Origin: Paulinella micropora
Lineage: Eukaryota > Cercozoa > Imbricatea > Euglyphida
Length of the DNA: 64,000 nucleotides
NCBI GenBank assembly: GCA_009731375.1
Contig: BJOX01000184.1
Location: forward strand, 128,158-192,157
Direction of reading: 5' to 3'
In this document: piece by piece, positions 20,684-30,142 of the stretch
Layout of the letters: each line of letters opens with the position of its first letter
Position numbering within the stretch: position 1 is the stretch's first letter
Made by a program: the position numbers and the translations under genes
The notes under the pieces: generated by a model
What the model saw: the letters and a program-made list of their open reading frames with translations, nothing else
What the model was told of the DNA's origin: nothing
Databases searched by the model: none

Positions 20684-20826
20684 TTGATATTTGTTTGGAG
20701 GGTGTTTGGAAAGGGACAAAGTCCCTTCCATAAACATCGATAACCATTATTTTTTCCTAAAATAAAAAATCGATGTTTTAGAATAAGCGGGAATGCGAAG
20801 CATGAAGCGCAATTCTAAAATATCAA
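20684..20826. promoter_or_regulatory. intergenic hairpin cassette, copy 1
   Basis: Begins TTGATATTTGTTT, then a hairpin GGGAC-AAA-GTCCC, then AACATCG, an A/T-rich spacer, and a palindrome TTTTAGAAT(20776-20784)...ATTCTAAAA(20812-20820), ending AAATATCAA. Inside the palindrome is a small stem ATGC-GAA-GCAT. The ends are themselves inverted (TTGATATTT / AAATATCAA). It lies 6 nt after the pX-like stop and overlaps the next start. Confidence 0.65.
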
Positions 20827-21818
20827 AGGCAAAAGTCCGTCCACCTCGGGTTTATAGGAATAAGAGCGGGAGACCTTATATTATCCAGAAGGGTAAAAAA
20901 TATTATCTTAATTTTGGTAAGAAAACAAATGATTTAAGCACATTACAAATCGTTAAACTTTTTATGAAATATATTGGTAAGCCGAGGCCACAAAGGCAGG
21001 GCCGCAAACCAAGGGAAAAAATAATCAAATCTGATTTCAATCGTCTTGAACACGAGAACAGAAACCAGATACAAAGCAACTTACAAAAGAAATATGAGTT
21101 AATACATGACGAGGAAGAAAAGGAAAAGAAGAAGAGGGAAGATGTGATAGAAGAAAAGAAAAGGCTAGAACGAAAAGACATAGCCGATGCCGAGGAACAA
21201 AAAGAAATAAAGGACAGGGAACACAAAAGAGAGCTAGCGGAGATAAATGAACGACAAGAACAAAAAGCCAGAGAACTAAGAAGGGAGCAAAAACTCATAG
21301 AAGATGTAAAATATGAAGAAGACAGAAAAAATAGGATACAAGCATTACCACCGCCACCACAATATCAATATATTATGCCACCACAGCAGGGACAACCACA
21401 AGCACCGCCATTAGGAGCACCACCACAAGCACCGCCATTACCTAATTTAGGAGATGAAGCACCATTGAAAACGAAAGAGCAATATGAGGAAGAAAAAAAG
21501 CAAAAGCCGAAAGATGTTGAAACACTGAAATTAGCAGGATATACAGATAAGTTCATAAAAAAAATGAGTCGTAAAGACTTACAAAAAGCCAGTCAAGATA
21601 TTCAGACGGCTATAGCCACAGCGACATCTTTAGAGGAACAGAAAAAGTTAGCAGAAGAATATAAAGAAAAACTTGAAAAAGAAGAAAAGAAGGCAGAAGA
21701 AAATGGTAAGCATTTTGAATATTTACAAATTAACCAATTTTTAATCTCTGCATTTTCAAAAACTTATCACCCAAACATTACTATAAAAGAGTTAGCACAG
21801 GCTTTAAAAAGAGACTAG
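20793..21818 (+). CDS. coiled-coil, proline-rich virion-type protein
   Basis: 341 residues. The basic N-terminus has PRVYRNKSGRPYIIQKGKKY. A long Glu/Lys/Arg coiled coil spans about residues 90-180. A PPPPQYQYIMPPQQGQPQAP linker follows, then a second helical region and a globular end (LQINQFLISAFSKTYHPN). Not recognised. The start lies within cassette 1, so either of two Met codons (20793, 20802) may be used. Confidence 0.6.
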   Translation: MRSMKRNSKISKAKVRPPRVYRNKSGRPYIIQKGKKYYLNFGKKTNDLSTLQIVKLFMKYIGKPRPQRQGRKPREKIIKSDFNRLEHENRNQIQSNLQKKYELIHDEEEKEKKKREDVIEEKKRLERKDIADAEEQKEIKDREHKRELAEINERQEQKARELRREQKLIEDVKYEEDRKNRIQALPPPPQYQYIMPPQQGQPQAPPLGAPPQAPPLPNLGDEAPLKTKEQYEEEKKQKPKDVETLKLAGYTDKFIKKMSRKDLQKASQDIQTAIATATSLEEQKKLAEEYKEKLEKEEKKAEENGKHFEYLQINQFLISAFSKTYHPNITIKELAQALKRD

Positions 21819-21867
21819 ATAGTGATGGACATAAAAATTAAATTACAAAGACATTCCAAAGTGGATA

Positions 21868-22839
21868 ATGAACATGATTAAAAGGTTTAATATTGATGTT
21901 GGAAATGAAAAGGAAAACGTAAAAAGAAAAGTAGCGGATTATGCAAGATATGAAGAGTATATGGGTATTAATGAACAAAAAGGGAATGGAGCGAAGACAT
22001 TAGAAGAATTAATTGATAAGGTATTTTCAATAAAAATAATTGAAAAATATTTAACCCGCAAAGATTGGAAACACACAATGAACAAACATGATTTTGTAAA
22101 TACTCTAACGAACAAAATGACTTCCGATCCAAATTTAGATAAACGAGTTTCAACAGATTTAAATATTGGTGAAGGAATGCCCCAACCGCTAACCCCAAGC
22201 GTCGCGGAGACAACCATACCCCCGAGTGTAGCGGAGACACCGCTACCCCCGAGCATCACTTCACAGCAACCAGAGCCACAGCAATCAGAGCCAGAGCCAC
22301 AGCAACCAGAGCCAGAGCCTGAGCCAGAGGATCAACAGGGAGAGGGTCGCGGTTTAATGACTAATGAAATAGATGACATAATGAAAAAATATGGATGGTA
22401 TCTCGGAGCAATAGCGAGTGATGAAATCTACAAGTTGAAGCCCGGAAGCAGAAAACGATACGGATTTATTATGAATTTGGACAACCACAATCAATCAGGG
22501 TCTCATTGGATCGCCGTTTACTGCTCTTTACATGGCGATAGAAGTATAGAGATATACGACCCGCTAGCCCTGTATAAACCAACGGAAGACTTTCAACAAC
22601 AAATGAAACAACTAATTGATAAAAGCCACCCAAGCACATACCTGCTTATGAAGGTTAATCAAGTAAAACAACAATCAGACACATCGGATACCTGCGGATG
22701 GCATAGTATGAGGTTTCTTTTAGAGCGGGCGAAAGGCAACCGATTTAAGTTTGCTAGTGGCTATACAGACTTAAAAGAAGAAGAAGCGGAGAAATTAAAA
22801 GCACAGAATGGGTATGGTAATTTTGATACATACATTTGA
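21868..22839 (+). CDS. adenain/Ulp1-like cysteine protease
   Basis: 323 residues. An N-terminal helical region and a Pro/Glu/Gln linker with PSVAET repeats precede the protease domain (from about residue 165). Catalytic-type motifs in order are GSHWIAVYCS (His), IEIYDPLA (Asp) and SDTCGWHSM (Cys). This is the C5/C48 fold used for virion maturation by adenoviruses, Polintons and NCLDVs. A further in-frame stretch (NYKDIPKWI) lies upstream of the Met, so the real start may be earlier. The stop TGA overlaps the next regulatory cassette. Confidence 0.88.
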   Translation: MNMIKRFNIDVGNEKENVKRKVADYARYEEYMGINEQKGNGAKTLEELIDKVFSIKIIEKYLTRKDWKHTMNKHDFVNTLTNKMTSDPNLDKRVSTDLNIGEGMPQPLTPSVAETTIPPSVAETPLPPSITSQQPEPQQSEPEPQQPEPEPEPEDQQGEGRGLMTNEIDDIMKKYGWYLGAIASDEIYKLKPGSRKRYGFIMNLDNHNQSGSHWIAVYCSLHGDRSIEIYDPLALYKPTEDFQQQMKQLIDKSHPSTYLLMKVNQVKQQSDTSDTCGWHSMRFLLERAKGNRFKFASGYTDLKEEEAEKLKAQNGYGNFDTYI

Positions 22840-22984
22840 TATTTGTTTCAGACTTCGTCTTCAACAAACATCGGGGGCTACGCACTTTTAAGGATTACAA
22901 TAAGCATTAGTTTTTTTGAAAAAGAAAAAAACCATGTTTAGAATAAGTGAGAGTGCGACAGCACGAAACGCAATTCTAAATATA
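22836..22984. promoter_or_regulatory. intergenic hairpin cassette, copy 2
   Basis: TTGATATTTGTTT includes the protease stop TGA. Hairpin TTTGTT-TC-AGAC-TTC-GTCT-TC-AACAAA follows, then ACATCG, spacer, and the palindrome TTTAGAAT(22937-22944)...ATTCTAAA(22973-22980) with inner stem GTGC-GACA-GCAC. The minor capsid ATG follows at 22985. Confidence 0.65.
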
Positions 22985-23797
22985 ATGGAGTATAAGGGAG
23001 GGAGAAGTTCGGGTATCTATTACATAAATAGTAAAAATAGAATAACGGGTACAGATAGCGACTTTACACACGAAATAAACTTAAAATCACTAGACAATCC
23101 CACACATTGTAAAATTCTTCATATCTATGTTCCAAAATCTTATTACTCTGTGGCTTCACCATATAATACTTTTACATTATCCGAAGACGGGTATGAGGCT
23201 TTAATTACGATACCTGAGGGAAACTACACAATGAACAATTTAAAAAATAAGTTGTCGGAGGTAATGACGACAGAAAGTCCAAATAACTATACTTATGTTG
23301 TCTCAAGCAACAATACAAACACAGAAGCGGAGGATGGTAAATTAACATTCAGTGTTTCAAATAACGGAGGTATTCAACCGCGGTTTATATTTGATACCGA
23401 TACCCGCATTCACGAGGTAATGAGTTTTGATAGAAATTCAACATATTTCTTCTCTCATGATTTCATTAAATCGCCAAATGTGATTATTTTAACTGGAGAA
23501 AAGCCTTTATACCTTCAATCGGACTTAGTTGGTGAAGAAGATAATCATGTGCTACAAGAAATATACAACGCCAACGAAATTCCATTTGGTGCCATTATAT
23601 ACGACGGAAGTGGGTCGGAGTATGGTAAGAAATTATCAACTAGTTTAAATAATGTATATAGGTTTTATCTTACAGACGAAAACGATCAGGCTATAAATCT
23701 TAATGGGTTGGGTATTGTTATGACATTATTAATTTACAGAGAGACAAATTATCTTAATTTATTTACATCATTTTTCAATTTGTTAAAGTCCAGATAA
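22985..23797 (+). CDS. Polinton minor capsid (penton-type) protein
   Basis: 270 residues from the Met at 22985, chosen because it follows cassette 2; an upstream in-frame Met at 22916 would run through the palindrome. Begins GGRSSGIYYINSKNRITGTDSDFTHEI, the type of N-terminus seen in Polinton minor capsid proteins. The remainder is beta-rich (single jelly-roll expected). It lies directly before the major capsid gene, as in other Polintons. Intact. Confidence 0.8.
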   Translation: MEYKGGRSSGIYYINSKNRITGTDSDFTHEINLKSLDNPTHCKILHIYVPKSYYSVASPYNTFTLSEDGYEALITIPEGNYTMNNLKNKLSEVMTTESPNNYTYVVSSNNTNTEAEDGKLTFSVSNNGGIQPRFIFDTDTRIHEVMSFDRNSTYFFSHDFIKSPNVIILTGEKPLYLQSDLVGEEDNHVLQEIYNANEIPFGAIIYDGSGSEYGKKLSTSLNNVYRFYLTDENDQAINLNGLGIVMTLLIYRETNYLNLFTSFFNLLKSR

Positions 23798-23880
23798 TTA
23801 TTTTAGAATTATTTATTTTTTCTATAAATATATTCTGGTGAATTAGTTGATTTCACAACTGCCAAAAACCTAAAAACAAA

Positions 23881-25372
23881 ATGCCAACTCAACACGGCGG
23901 AGAATTAGACTTTTCTAGAACCGACTACATCAGTGCTTCTTATCGTTTGAATAAGCTCGCCCCTCGTGAGGGTTCTGGATCATTTGAAGTCACCACTGCT
24001 GGCGGACAAGAACGAAGTTTTGACCTTATTAGCCGACCTTTTAATCTCGCTAGGTCTTATTTGAGTTTTACTTATACTATGAGAGCGGCTGGTGCCAATG
24101 TTTATTCTAGAATTTTTATGGACTGCCTTTCACAAATTAGCCAGATACAACTTCAGACCCGTAGCGGTGTTTATCTGTGCGACCTTAACCATCTCAGAAT
24201 GGTAACTAAGAATCATTGCTGTGGAAACCAGAAATGAGTTTGAAGGATTTCCTAGACCTTCCTAACCACGGCGATGCTAGTGGATATGGTTGTATGCTCC
24301 AAAAGTGTAATGCTAACGGCTTGATTAACATTAGTGCCGTTGAAGCAACTAGAACAGCCTTTCGTGCGGCCGCTGATGGTGCTAACGATGTTGCCGCCTC
24401 TACTCAGGGTCTATTGCGTGAGCCAGTGATTTCTGCTCGTCGTCATGATGATGCTGCTCTAACGACTGGAGTTGGAGCACTATCCGCCGTAAACGTTAAT
24501 TACAACGAGGCGAAGTATCTTGTGGGAAGTGGAGCGAATGCCACTTTGGCCATAAATGTTAAAATTCCTTTGGGTATGATTATTAACACTATTTTCGCAC
24601 TTGATAAGACTATTATGTTTCCAGAAATTTTGACTATGCGGATTGTGTGGGGTGCTACTGACAGAACCGGTTATACGGTGACGAATGGTGCGGCTACTTG
24701 TATTAGCACTGCTTATCTTGCCGCAGCAAATGCTACCATGCCTATGGCTGTATCTGCTGATGTCACCAATCTTGCCTTGTTTCTTGCGGTTGAAACGAAC
24801 CCTGATGTCATTCAATCAATCCAGCAGAAGATTGCTAGCCCCGAAGGCATGAACTTCAATATTGATTATCCCTATGTTTATAAGAATACTACACAAGCAA
24901 GCACAAGCCAAAACATTATTATGCGATTTGACAGAGGCCACGGTCGCCGTTTGAAGAAGATTTATCACTCTGTTTTTAACACAGAAGAAAGAAAGAACAC
25001 AGCCTATGACAACGATAATCGTGGCGCTACTAAGGTTGTCAATTTTTACACTACTCTGGATGGTTCCCGCCAGCAAGAATTCAACATTGACACAGCGAGC
25101 GAAGAAGACTATATGTATTTGAAGCCAAAGGTTGAGGGTTCGGCCTTATTGAATAACGATGTGTATAAATACAATTGGTTCTGGGTTGATGCTTGGGATA
25201 ATACCCGCCCGCTTGGAGCAAACACCAAAATGAAATCAGCGGTTTAAGTCTTGATACTGAGCGACGATGGGAGTTTATTGCGACCACCGCGAATGCCGCC
25301 TACAACCATTACACCGTGGCCATTACTCAGCGGGAGGTACAGGTTAAGGCAAATATGATTACAATCTCGTAA
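23881..25372 (+). pseudogene. Polinton major capsid protein, two frameshifts
   Basis: The first frame (23881-24237) opens with MPTQHGGELDFSRTDYISAS and FDLISRPFNLARSYLSFTY. A frame change near 24215 leads to the second frame, beginning around WKPEMSLKDFLDLPNHG, and another near 25230 leads to the C-terminus ending at TAA 25370-25372. Total span is about 497 codons, fitting a double jelly-roll capsid protein. Position after the minor capsid and overall layout identify it. Two breaks mean no full-length product is predicted unless they are sequencing errors. Confidence 0.8.
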
Positions 25373-25412
25373 TTAATTTTCGATAGTTAATTTTTTTTGT
25401 TTATATATAGAG

Positions 25413-26881
25413 ATGCCCCACCAGAGAAATTTAATCGCAGAAAATCCTGATGGAGATTTCGTAAATGTAAAAGTCGGGCATGATGGTTATCTTGAGACTA
25501 ATGTTGAAAAAACAGCATTTGGTGAATTAGCAACATCACAATACACACCGATTATACAAGAAACATTTATGTATAATGTAATACCTCTAAGTGGAACACA
25601 AGCACTACTAATGCTACATTAGAGCAAAAGAGTGCTATGGCATATCTAACAACACAGGCAGTTGGAGGTTCAAGATTATTCATTGAAACAAAAAAGAAAA
25701 TTAAATATCGTGCTGGTATGGGTGTATGTGTCAGATTTACTGCTTTGTGGAATACAAATGAAGCAGGCGGATATTCATCTTATGTAGGTATTGGTGATTC
25801 CTTCTTGACGGACGGATTTTTCTTCTCAAGAGAAAATGGTGTAATGAAAATATACAAATTAAACAACTCCACTGTCATTACCGAGGTTAAACAAAGTCAA
25901 TGGAATGTAGATAAAGCAGATGGAACCGATTACTTACCAGCAATTGATTTCAGTAAGGGTAATGTATTTCAGATTAAATATCAATAGTTAGGTTTTGGTC
26001 AGATATCATTTTATATTGAAAATCCAAACACTGGACAATTTCAACTAGTCCATGCTATACGATATGCCAACAGCAAAACTGCTACATCTCTTAATAATAC
26101 TACTTTACCATTCTTNNNNNNNNNNTATAGCAGTTGGTGCTAATCCGCAAATCCAAAATCTTAGAATTGCCAGTGTTGGGTGCTTTATTGAAGGAACTGA
26201 AATCATAAGAGGTATTCCATTTATTTATGAAAGAACAGCAAATACGACGAATGTAGCAACTCATGCTTTTACTATGAGAAATAATAGTAATATTATTGGA
26301 AACACTGGACACCGTGATAGCCCAGTGGTCAAGTTCTCATCTGGGCCCTGTCGCCAGTTCGATTCCCGTCGGTGCCACCAGTATTTTCATTGAACATACC
26401 GGTCCGTCTGGAAGTGTTGGAACTGCCCTTGCGGGGGTGTCATTAGAGCTTATCGTCAATTCTTCGTACTCCCCTCACNNNNNNNNNNNNNNNTTTTACT
26501 ATGAGAAATAATAGTAATATTATTGGAAACACTATTGCTAATTATAGTATAGTGTATCCTAGACGGCTAAATGTCTTAAATACAGATGGTAAATCTGGTG
26601 TAATCATTAAAGTAATAAAAAATGCTACCCTTACTGGTGCTGTCTATGCTGAAAACAATACTAATACAAGTCTGGTTTCATTTGATACTACCGCAACTAT
26701 TGCTGGTGGAAATACTATTGCCGTTGTATTTGTTAATACGAATGATGCTCAAAGCATTGATTTTAATGATTATGATTTAGATGATATGTTGCCAAGCGAA
26801 AGGCTTACTATAACAGCACAGGCTACTACAAATCAGACTATAAGTATTCAGTATGCTTTTACTTGGTTAGAAGACCCATGA
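25413..26881 (+). pseudogene. Polinton late structural-type gene, broken and SINE-interrupted
   Basis: Starts at ATG 25413 right after TATATATAGAG. A frameshift lies near 25600, an in-frame TAG near 25987, a gap at 26116-26125, a SINE insertion at 26308-26478 and a second gap before the frame resumes and ends at 26881. The protein is Asn/Thr-rich and beta-like (ESVGCFIEG-type strands, TFTMRNNSN). Function unknown; position after the capsid genes suggests a virion component. Confidence 0.55.
26308..26478 (+). mobile_element. tRNA-derived SINE, copy B, inserted in Polinton
   Basis: The tRNA-like head at 26308-26381 has the same A and B boxes as copy A and ends in CCA, followed by the tail with TATTTTCATTGAACATACC. 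A 40-bp segment of the Polinton gene is present on both sides (26268-26307 and 26494-26533). That may be a long target duplication or an unmerged overlap, because 15 Ns lie between. Confidence 0.65.
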
Positions 26882-26986
26882 AAGCAAAAAAAAAAACGAA
26901 AATGGAAGTGTGGATTTTCAAATATCACTTTTTAAAATACTCGATAAAATTATTTTTTCTAACTTCATTCATTTCTTCATTTTTTT

Positions 26987-27424
26987 CTAGAAATGAAAGT
27001 ACACATGCCACATCGCAAAATCTATCATCGTCAATTGAAACTGATAACAATTTTTTTTCTTACACTCTTTACAAAGTGCTTGATTTAATATACATCCTTC
27101 TTCTGTACATGTAGCATTCGCTATTTCTTCGCCAACATTAGCCTTGATTTCGGTAATTCCAGTCTCTTTTAAATCAGTCGCCTTAAAAGGAGTGCTTGGT
27201 TCCTCCATTATAATGTTTGCTAGTGTAGCCTCCAATGGAATAACTACTTTCACATTACATCCTTCGTCTGTAGCTTTCGCTGTGTCGTCGCGGGGTTTGT
27301 ATTGCTCATAGAAAGAAACAATGTCAGGCTTAGTCCATTTAATCGTGGGTTTCTTGATTTCGCTGTCAAGGTTCCATTTGTCAATTTCATTTAAGTAGTC
27401 TTGTTTGGTGTTCAGGTCAGTCAT
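26987..27424 (-). CDS. hypothetical protein with C-terminal Cys cluster
   Basis: 145 residues. The N-half resembles a short helical domain (QDYLNEIDKWNLDSEIKK, WTKPDIVSFYEQY). The C-terminus has TCTEEGC and LCKECKKKNC, a possible metal site. The ATG at 27424 is immediately downstream of cassette 3. Function unknown. Confidence 0.5.
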   Translation of the reverse strand: MTDLNTKQDYLNEIDKWNLDSEIKKPTIKWTKPDIVSFYEQYKPRDDTAKATDEGCNVKVVIPLEATLANIIMEEPSTPFKATDLKETGITEIKANVGEEIANATCTEEGCILNQALCKECKKKNCYQFQLTMIDFAMWHVYFHF

Positions 27425-27586
27425 TGATATTTTAGAATCGCGCTTCGTGCTGTCGCACTCTCGCTTATTCTAAAACAGAAAAAAAATTTAAAGAAAAATC
27501 ATTAAAAGAAAACGATGTTTGTTCTGCCCGAAGGGCGAACTATCGCGAAGCGATAGTGTGATGACGAAGTCAGAACAAAATATCAA
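27424..27586 (-). promoter_or_regulatory. intergenic hairpin cassette, copy 3
   Basis: On the minus strand it begins TTGATATTTTGTTCTG, including the TGA stop of the gene at 27583. Hairpins CTATCGC-TTC-GCGATAG and GCCC-TTC-GGGC are closed by an outer stem GTTCTG/CAGAAC. Then come ACATCG, spacer, and the palindrome (27476 to 27428) with inner stem GTGC-GACA-GCAC. It ends AAATATCA directly at the ATG (27424) of the next gene. Confidence 0.65.
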
Positions 27587-27870
27587 ATATATTTTTTTAC
27601 TTCACTTTTAATGTCAGTAAATTTCTCAAACCACGGCTGTTTCATAACCCGTTCAAGGGATGGCTTATCAATAACCGCAACATCTTGAATTTTCTTACCT
27701 TTATACTTACCAAATGGAAAAATATCCCTTGGCTTGCCTGCCCGTGCATTTTCAATCATTTGGATTTCGTCAGTAATTATCTTTTTAACATCGGTAAGAG
27801 AAAATGTTTCTTTTTTATTTTCAATAGAGAGTTTCTCAAACTTCTCGCATAGTCTGGTGAGGGTGGTCAT
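27583..27870 (-). CDS. small ExoX-C/DUF3820-like protein
   Basis: 95 residues with FPFGKYKGKKIQDVAVID and QPWF, the GKYKGK..E/D-IA..D pattern of the short domain found at the C-terminus of exonuclease X and as stand-alone proteins in large DNA viruses. A nucleic-acid role is inferred. The start follows CTCTATATAG on the minus strand. Next to the polymerase gene and on the same strand. Confidence 0.55.
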   Translation of the reverse strand: MTTLTRLCEKFEKLSIENKKETFSLTDVKKIITDEIQMIENARAGKPRDIFPFGKYKGKKIQDVAVIDKPSLERVMKQPWFEKFTDIKSEVKKYI

Positions 27871-27930
27871 CGGTCTATATAGAGTGGTAAAAAATTTATG
27901 GAAAAAAATTAATTAATTATTATCATTAAT

Positions 27931-29062
27931 TTAGGAGCGGATATGGAATCCTTTTGGAATACTATCATTTTCATGGATAAAGTCGCGTCCACTCCATTTA
28001 TTCTCATTAACTTTCTTTTTTATGTTTGTAGTATGAACTATGCTGAAATGGTTAATGTTTTGTTGTTTGCTATTTCGTGATAAATGGATTTTCTTCATTT
28101 GAAAATCTCTAACATTTTCAATGCTTTCGCCTAAATTCACTTTTCATATACTTCTGGATTCAAGCCTTTTGAATTCAATCCCTTACCTCTTAGGTGGAAG
28201 TATCTCTTTTTTACTCCTTCATTTTCGTAGCATTCAATTATATGAACACCTTTGTCTTTATGTTTCAAGTCATTCTTGGTAAGGTAAGGGAGAAAGGCTT
28301 CATTCGTTGTAAATTCTAACATATACAATTTAGGAGCGACCCATATTCCTCTTATTATCTTACAGCAATCTCCTAAGTCATCCGTTATTCCTCCGAGAGA
28401 TTTATCTCCAAGTCTTTTGATTAGTTTGGCAAACATAACATGCAACACTAAACTATCGGTATCGGTGTAATAGAAATCGGCTTCTATGTCTTTATTCGGA
28501 TTAGCCTCTTTTATGTAGTTATACATAATTCGTCTGCTATATACTAGAATGAAAGCCCCGTAGTGAGAAGGTTTAGTTATGCTCTCTTCAATTATTTCTT
28601 CCTTTCTAGGAATTCCAGATACATGCCATAGTTTGTTTCCGTCTTTATCTTTGAATTCAACCACATCTGATATATAATTTTTCTTCCAAAATTTCCAATA
28701 CTCCTCATTTGATTTAATATATTCTGCTTCTGTTGGGATAGGTCGTTGTATCATCTTTCCGTATAGAGGATTCATAAATAGTTTGGCTAATAAATATTAT
28801 GGTGTGCCTTTTTTGCTATTCTCTTTCGCTTTAAACATTTCTAATATATATTCTTTGAATACTGGTTCTTCCTCCTCTGTATAGTATCCTTTGCGAATTG
28901 TTATATCGTAGCCTTCCTTAATCATATCTTCAATATCAACACTTGTAAGCCATTGGTCTTTCATATCCGCTAAATTCCACTTTAATGAGCCCATTTTATT
29001 TCTCTGACCTATTCTTGAATGTAATATGTATTTTGGCGAGATATAATCAACATTGTAAATAC
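27931..29062 (-). pseudogene. protein-primed DNA polymerase B, C-terminal half
   Basis: Minus strand, three pieces. 28800-29062 reads to KAKENSKKGTP and meets an in-frame TAA at 28797-28799. The same frame continues with motif B (MNPLYGKM) and motif C (YYTDTDSLVLHV) to 28137. A frame change there leads into 27931-28140, whose end (WSGRDFIHENDSIPKGF) fits the thumb/C-terminal part. The upstream palm with motif A is at 39677-39850, beyond the retrotransposon. Polintons replicate by protein priming with this enzyme; here it is inactivated. Confidence 0.85.
29059..29062. repeat. target-site duplication ATAC (left)
   Basis: ATAC abuts the left LTR. The same four bases follow the right LTR at 39677-39680. 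Confidence 0.75.
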
Positions 29063-29299
29063 TGTAATGCCCCCAACGATAGCTCGTAAAAAGTCGGTAA
29101 TACAACCAAACACAGTCCTCAAGAATGAGAATGATGTCTCGTTATATTAGCTCAGTGAAGCCAAAAAGGAAAACGGCAACAGACCAGGAATAAAATGGCA
29201 TCAGGTCCAATCCGGACAAATAATACTGAAAAACAAGCTGGTGCACCTGTCACCAGGAAAAGGTATTTTTTACCGGCTATCCGGGGGGTGATGCCTACA
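29063..29299 (-). repeat. 3' LTR
   Basis: TGTAATGCCCCC...GTGATGCCTACA on the plus strand; on the element's own strand this is the downstream LTR. A purine tract (GGGAGGGGG on the minus strand) lies next to it. Confidence 0.9.
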
Positions 29300-29301
29300 G
29301 T

Positions 29302-29312
29302 ACCCCCTCCCG
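29302..29312 (-). other. polypurine tract
   Basis: Minus-strand GGGAGGGGG a few nt 5' of the 3' LTR, the expected primer site for second-strand synthesis. Confidence 0.6.
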
Positions 29313-30142
29313 ATTTTATGACGGAAATAGCATTTTCGTCATACACCTTCTGATTTCTTTCTGCAAATAGTATGCGCTATGGAGTCATGCCACACAGCGC
29401 ATCGACCCACGGATAGACGCTAAAAGACGATAAATATATCCTCATACGGCACGTCAAAGCGGATTCTCTAGCCTTTCTTGTAAATTTTGAACTCCTTCCC
29501 CTCAATTTTTTTTTTTTTTTTTTTTTTTTTCGGCAGTATGTCAAGAACAAACGTACAATTAATAAAAAAATACAAGCAACGTGGTGCTGTAGTACGATTC
29601 CCCCTTTGATCTCCTTCTTCTTCTTATCATTATCATTATTATTATTATTATTCACAGGGAGATCGTAAGTACATTGTCTTTTTTAATGACATACCCTTGT
29701 ATAAGGCGGATATCCTATGATATAGTATTAGGGGGCCAGTCCTAATAGCTATATCCGAAGTCGAGGTGTATGTACCCGACCCTGCGATATACCGACACAA
29801 GTAGAGATTGACCGTGCTCAGGTACGACAGTATATAATCTATCGTAAAAAATAATTTAATGAAAGTTTCAGAGAACATTTCATTTTCGAGAACATCATCC
29901 CAGGACTTGGAAAGGGTCATACCCGGGAACACCATCGCTCAATACACTAGCGATCCCCGTATACGGTGTAGTATCATCGTCGATCGACCTTTCGCACTCG
30001 TATGTTGCGATCGAATGCCAAGTTATATCACTGAGTCTTTTTAATATTCATATTGATAACTGATGATGCATGATCAAATCATGATACGCCGTGGGCAATC
30101 AATCAGTTTATTTGAGACGCATAAAGAAAAATAGTTTCTTTG
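29313..30142 (-). other. retrotransposon 3' untranslated region
   Basis: 830 bp between the pol stop and the polypurine tract, with a long T run at about 29507-29530 and CTT/ATT triplets. No ORF with protein-like content. Confidence 0.5.

Noticed and set aside
27540-27580. Bacterial rho-independent terminator
   Set aside because: The hairpins look like one, but the context is a eukaryotic virus-like element and the structure is part of a larger repeated cassette.
28797-28799. Stop-codon reassignment in the Polinton (TAA in the polymerase, TAG in the late gene)
   Set aside because: Both TAA and TAG occur as normal stops in neighbouring genes, and frameshifts accompany them, so decay explains it better.
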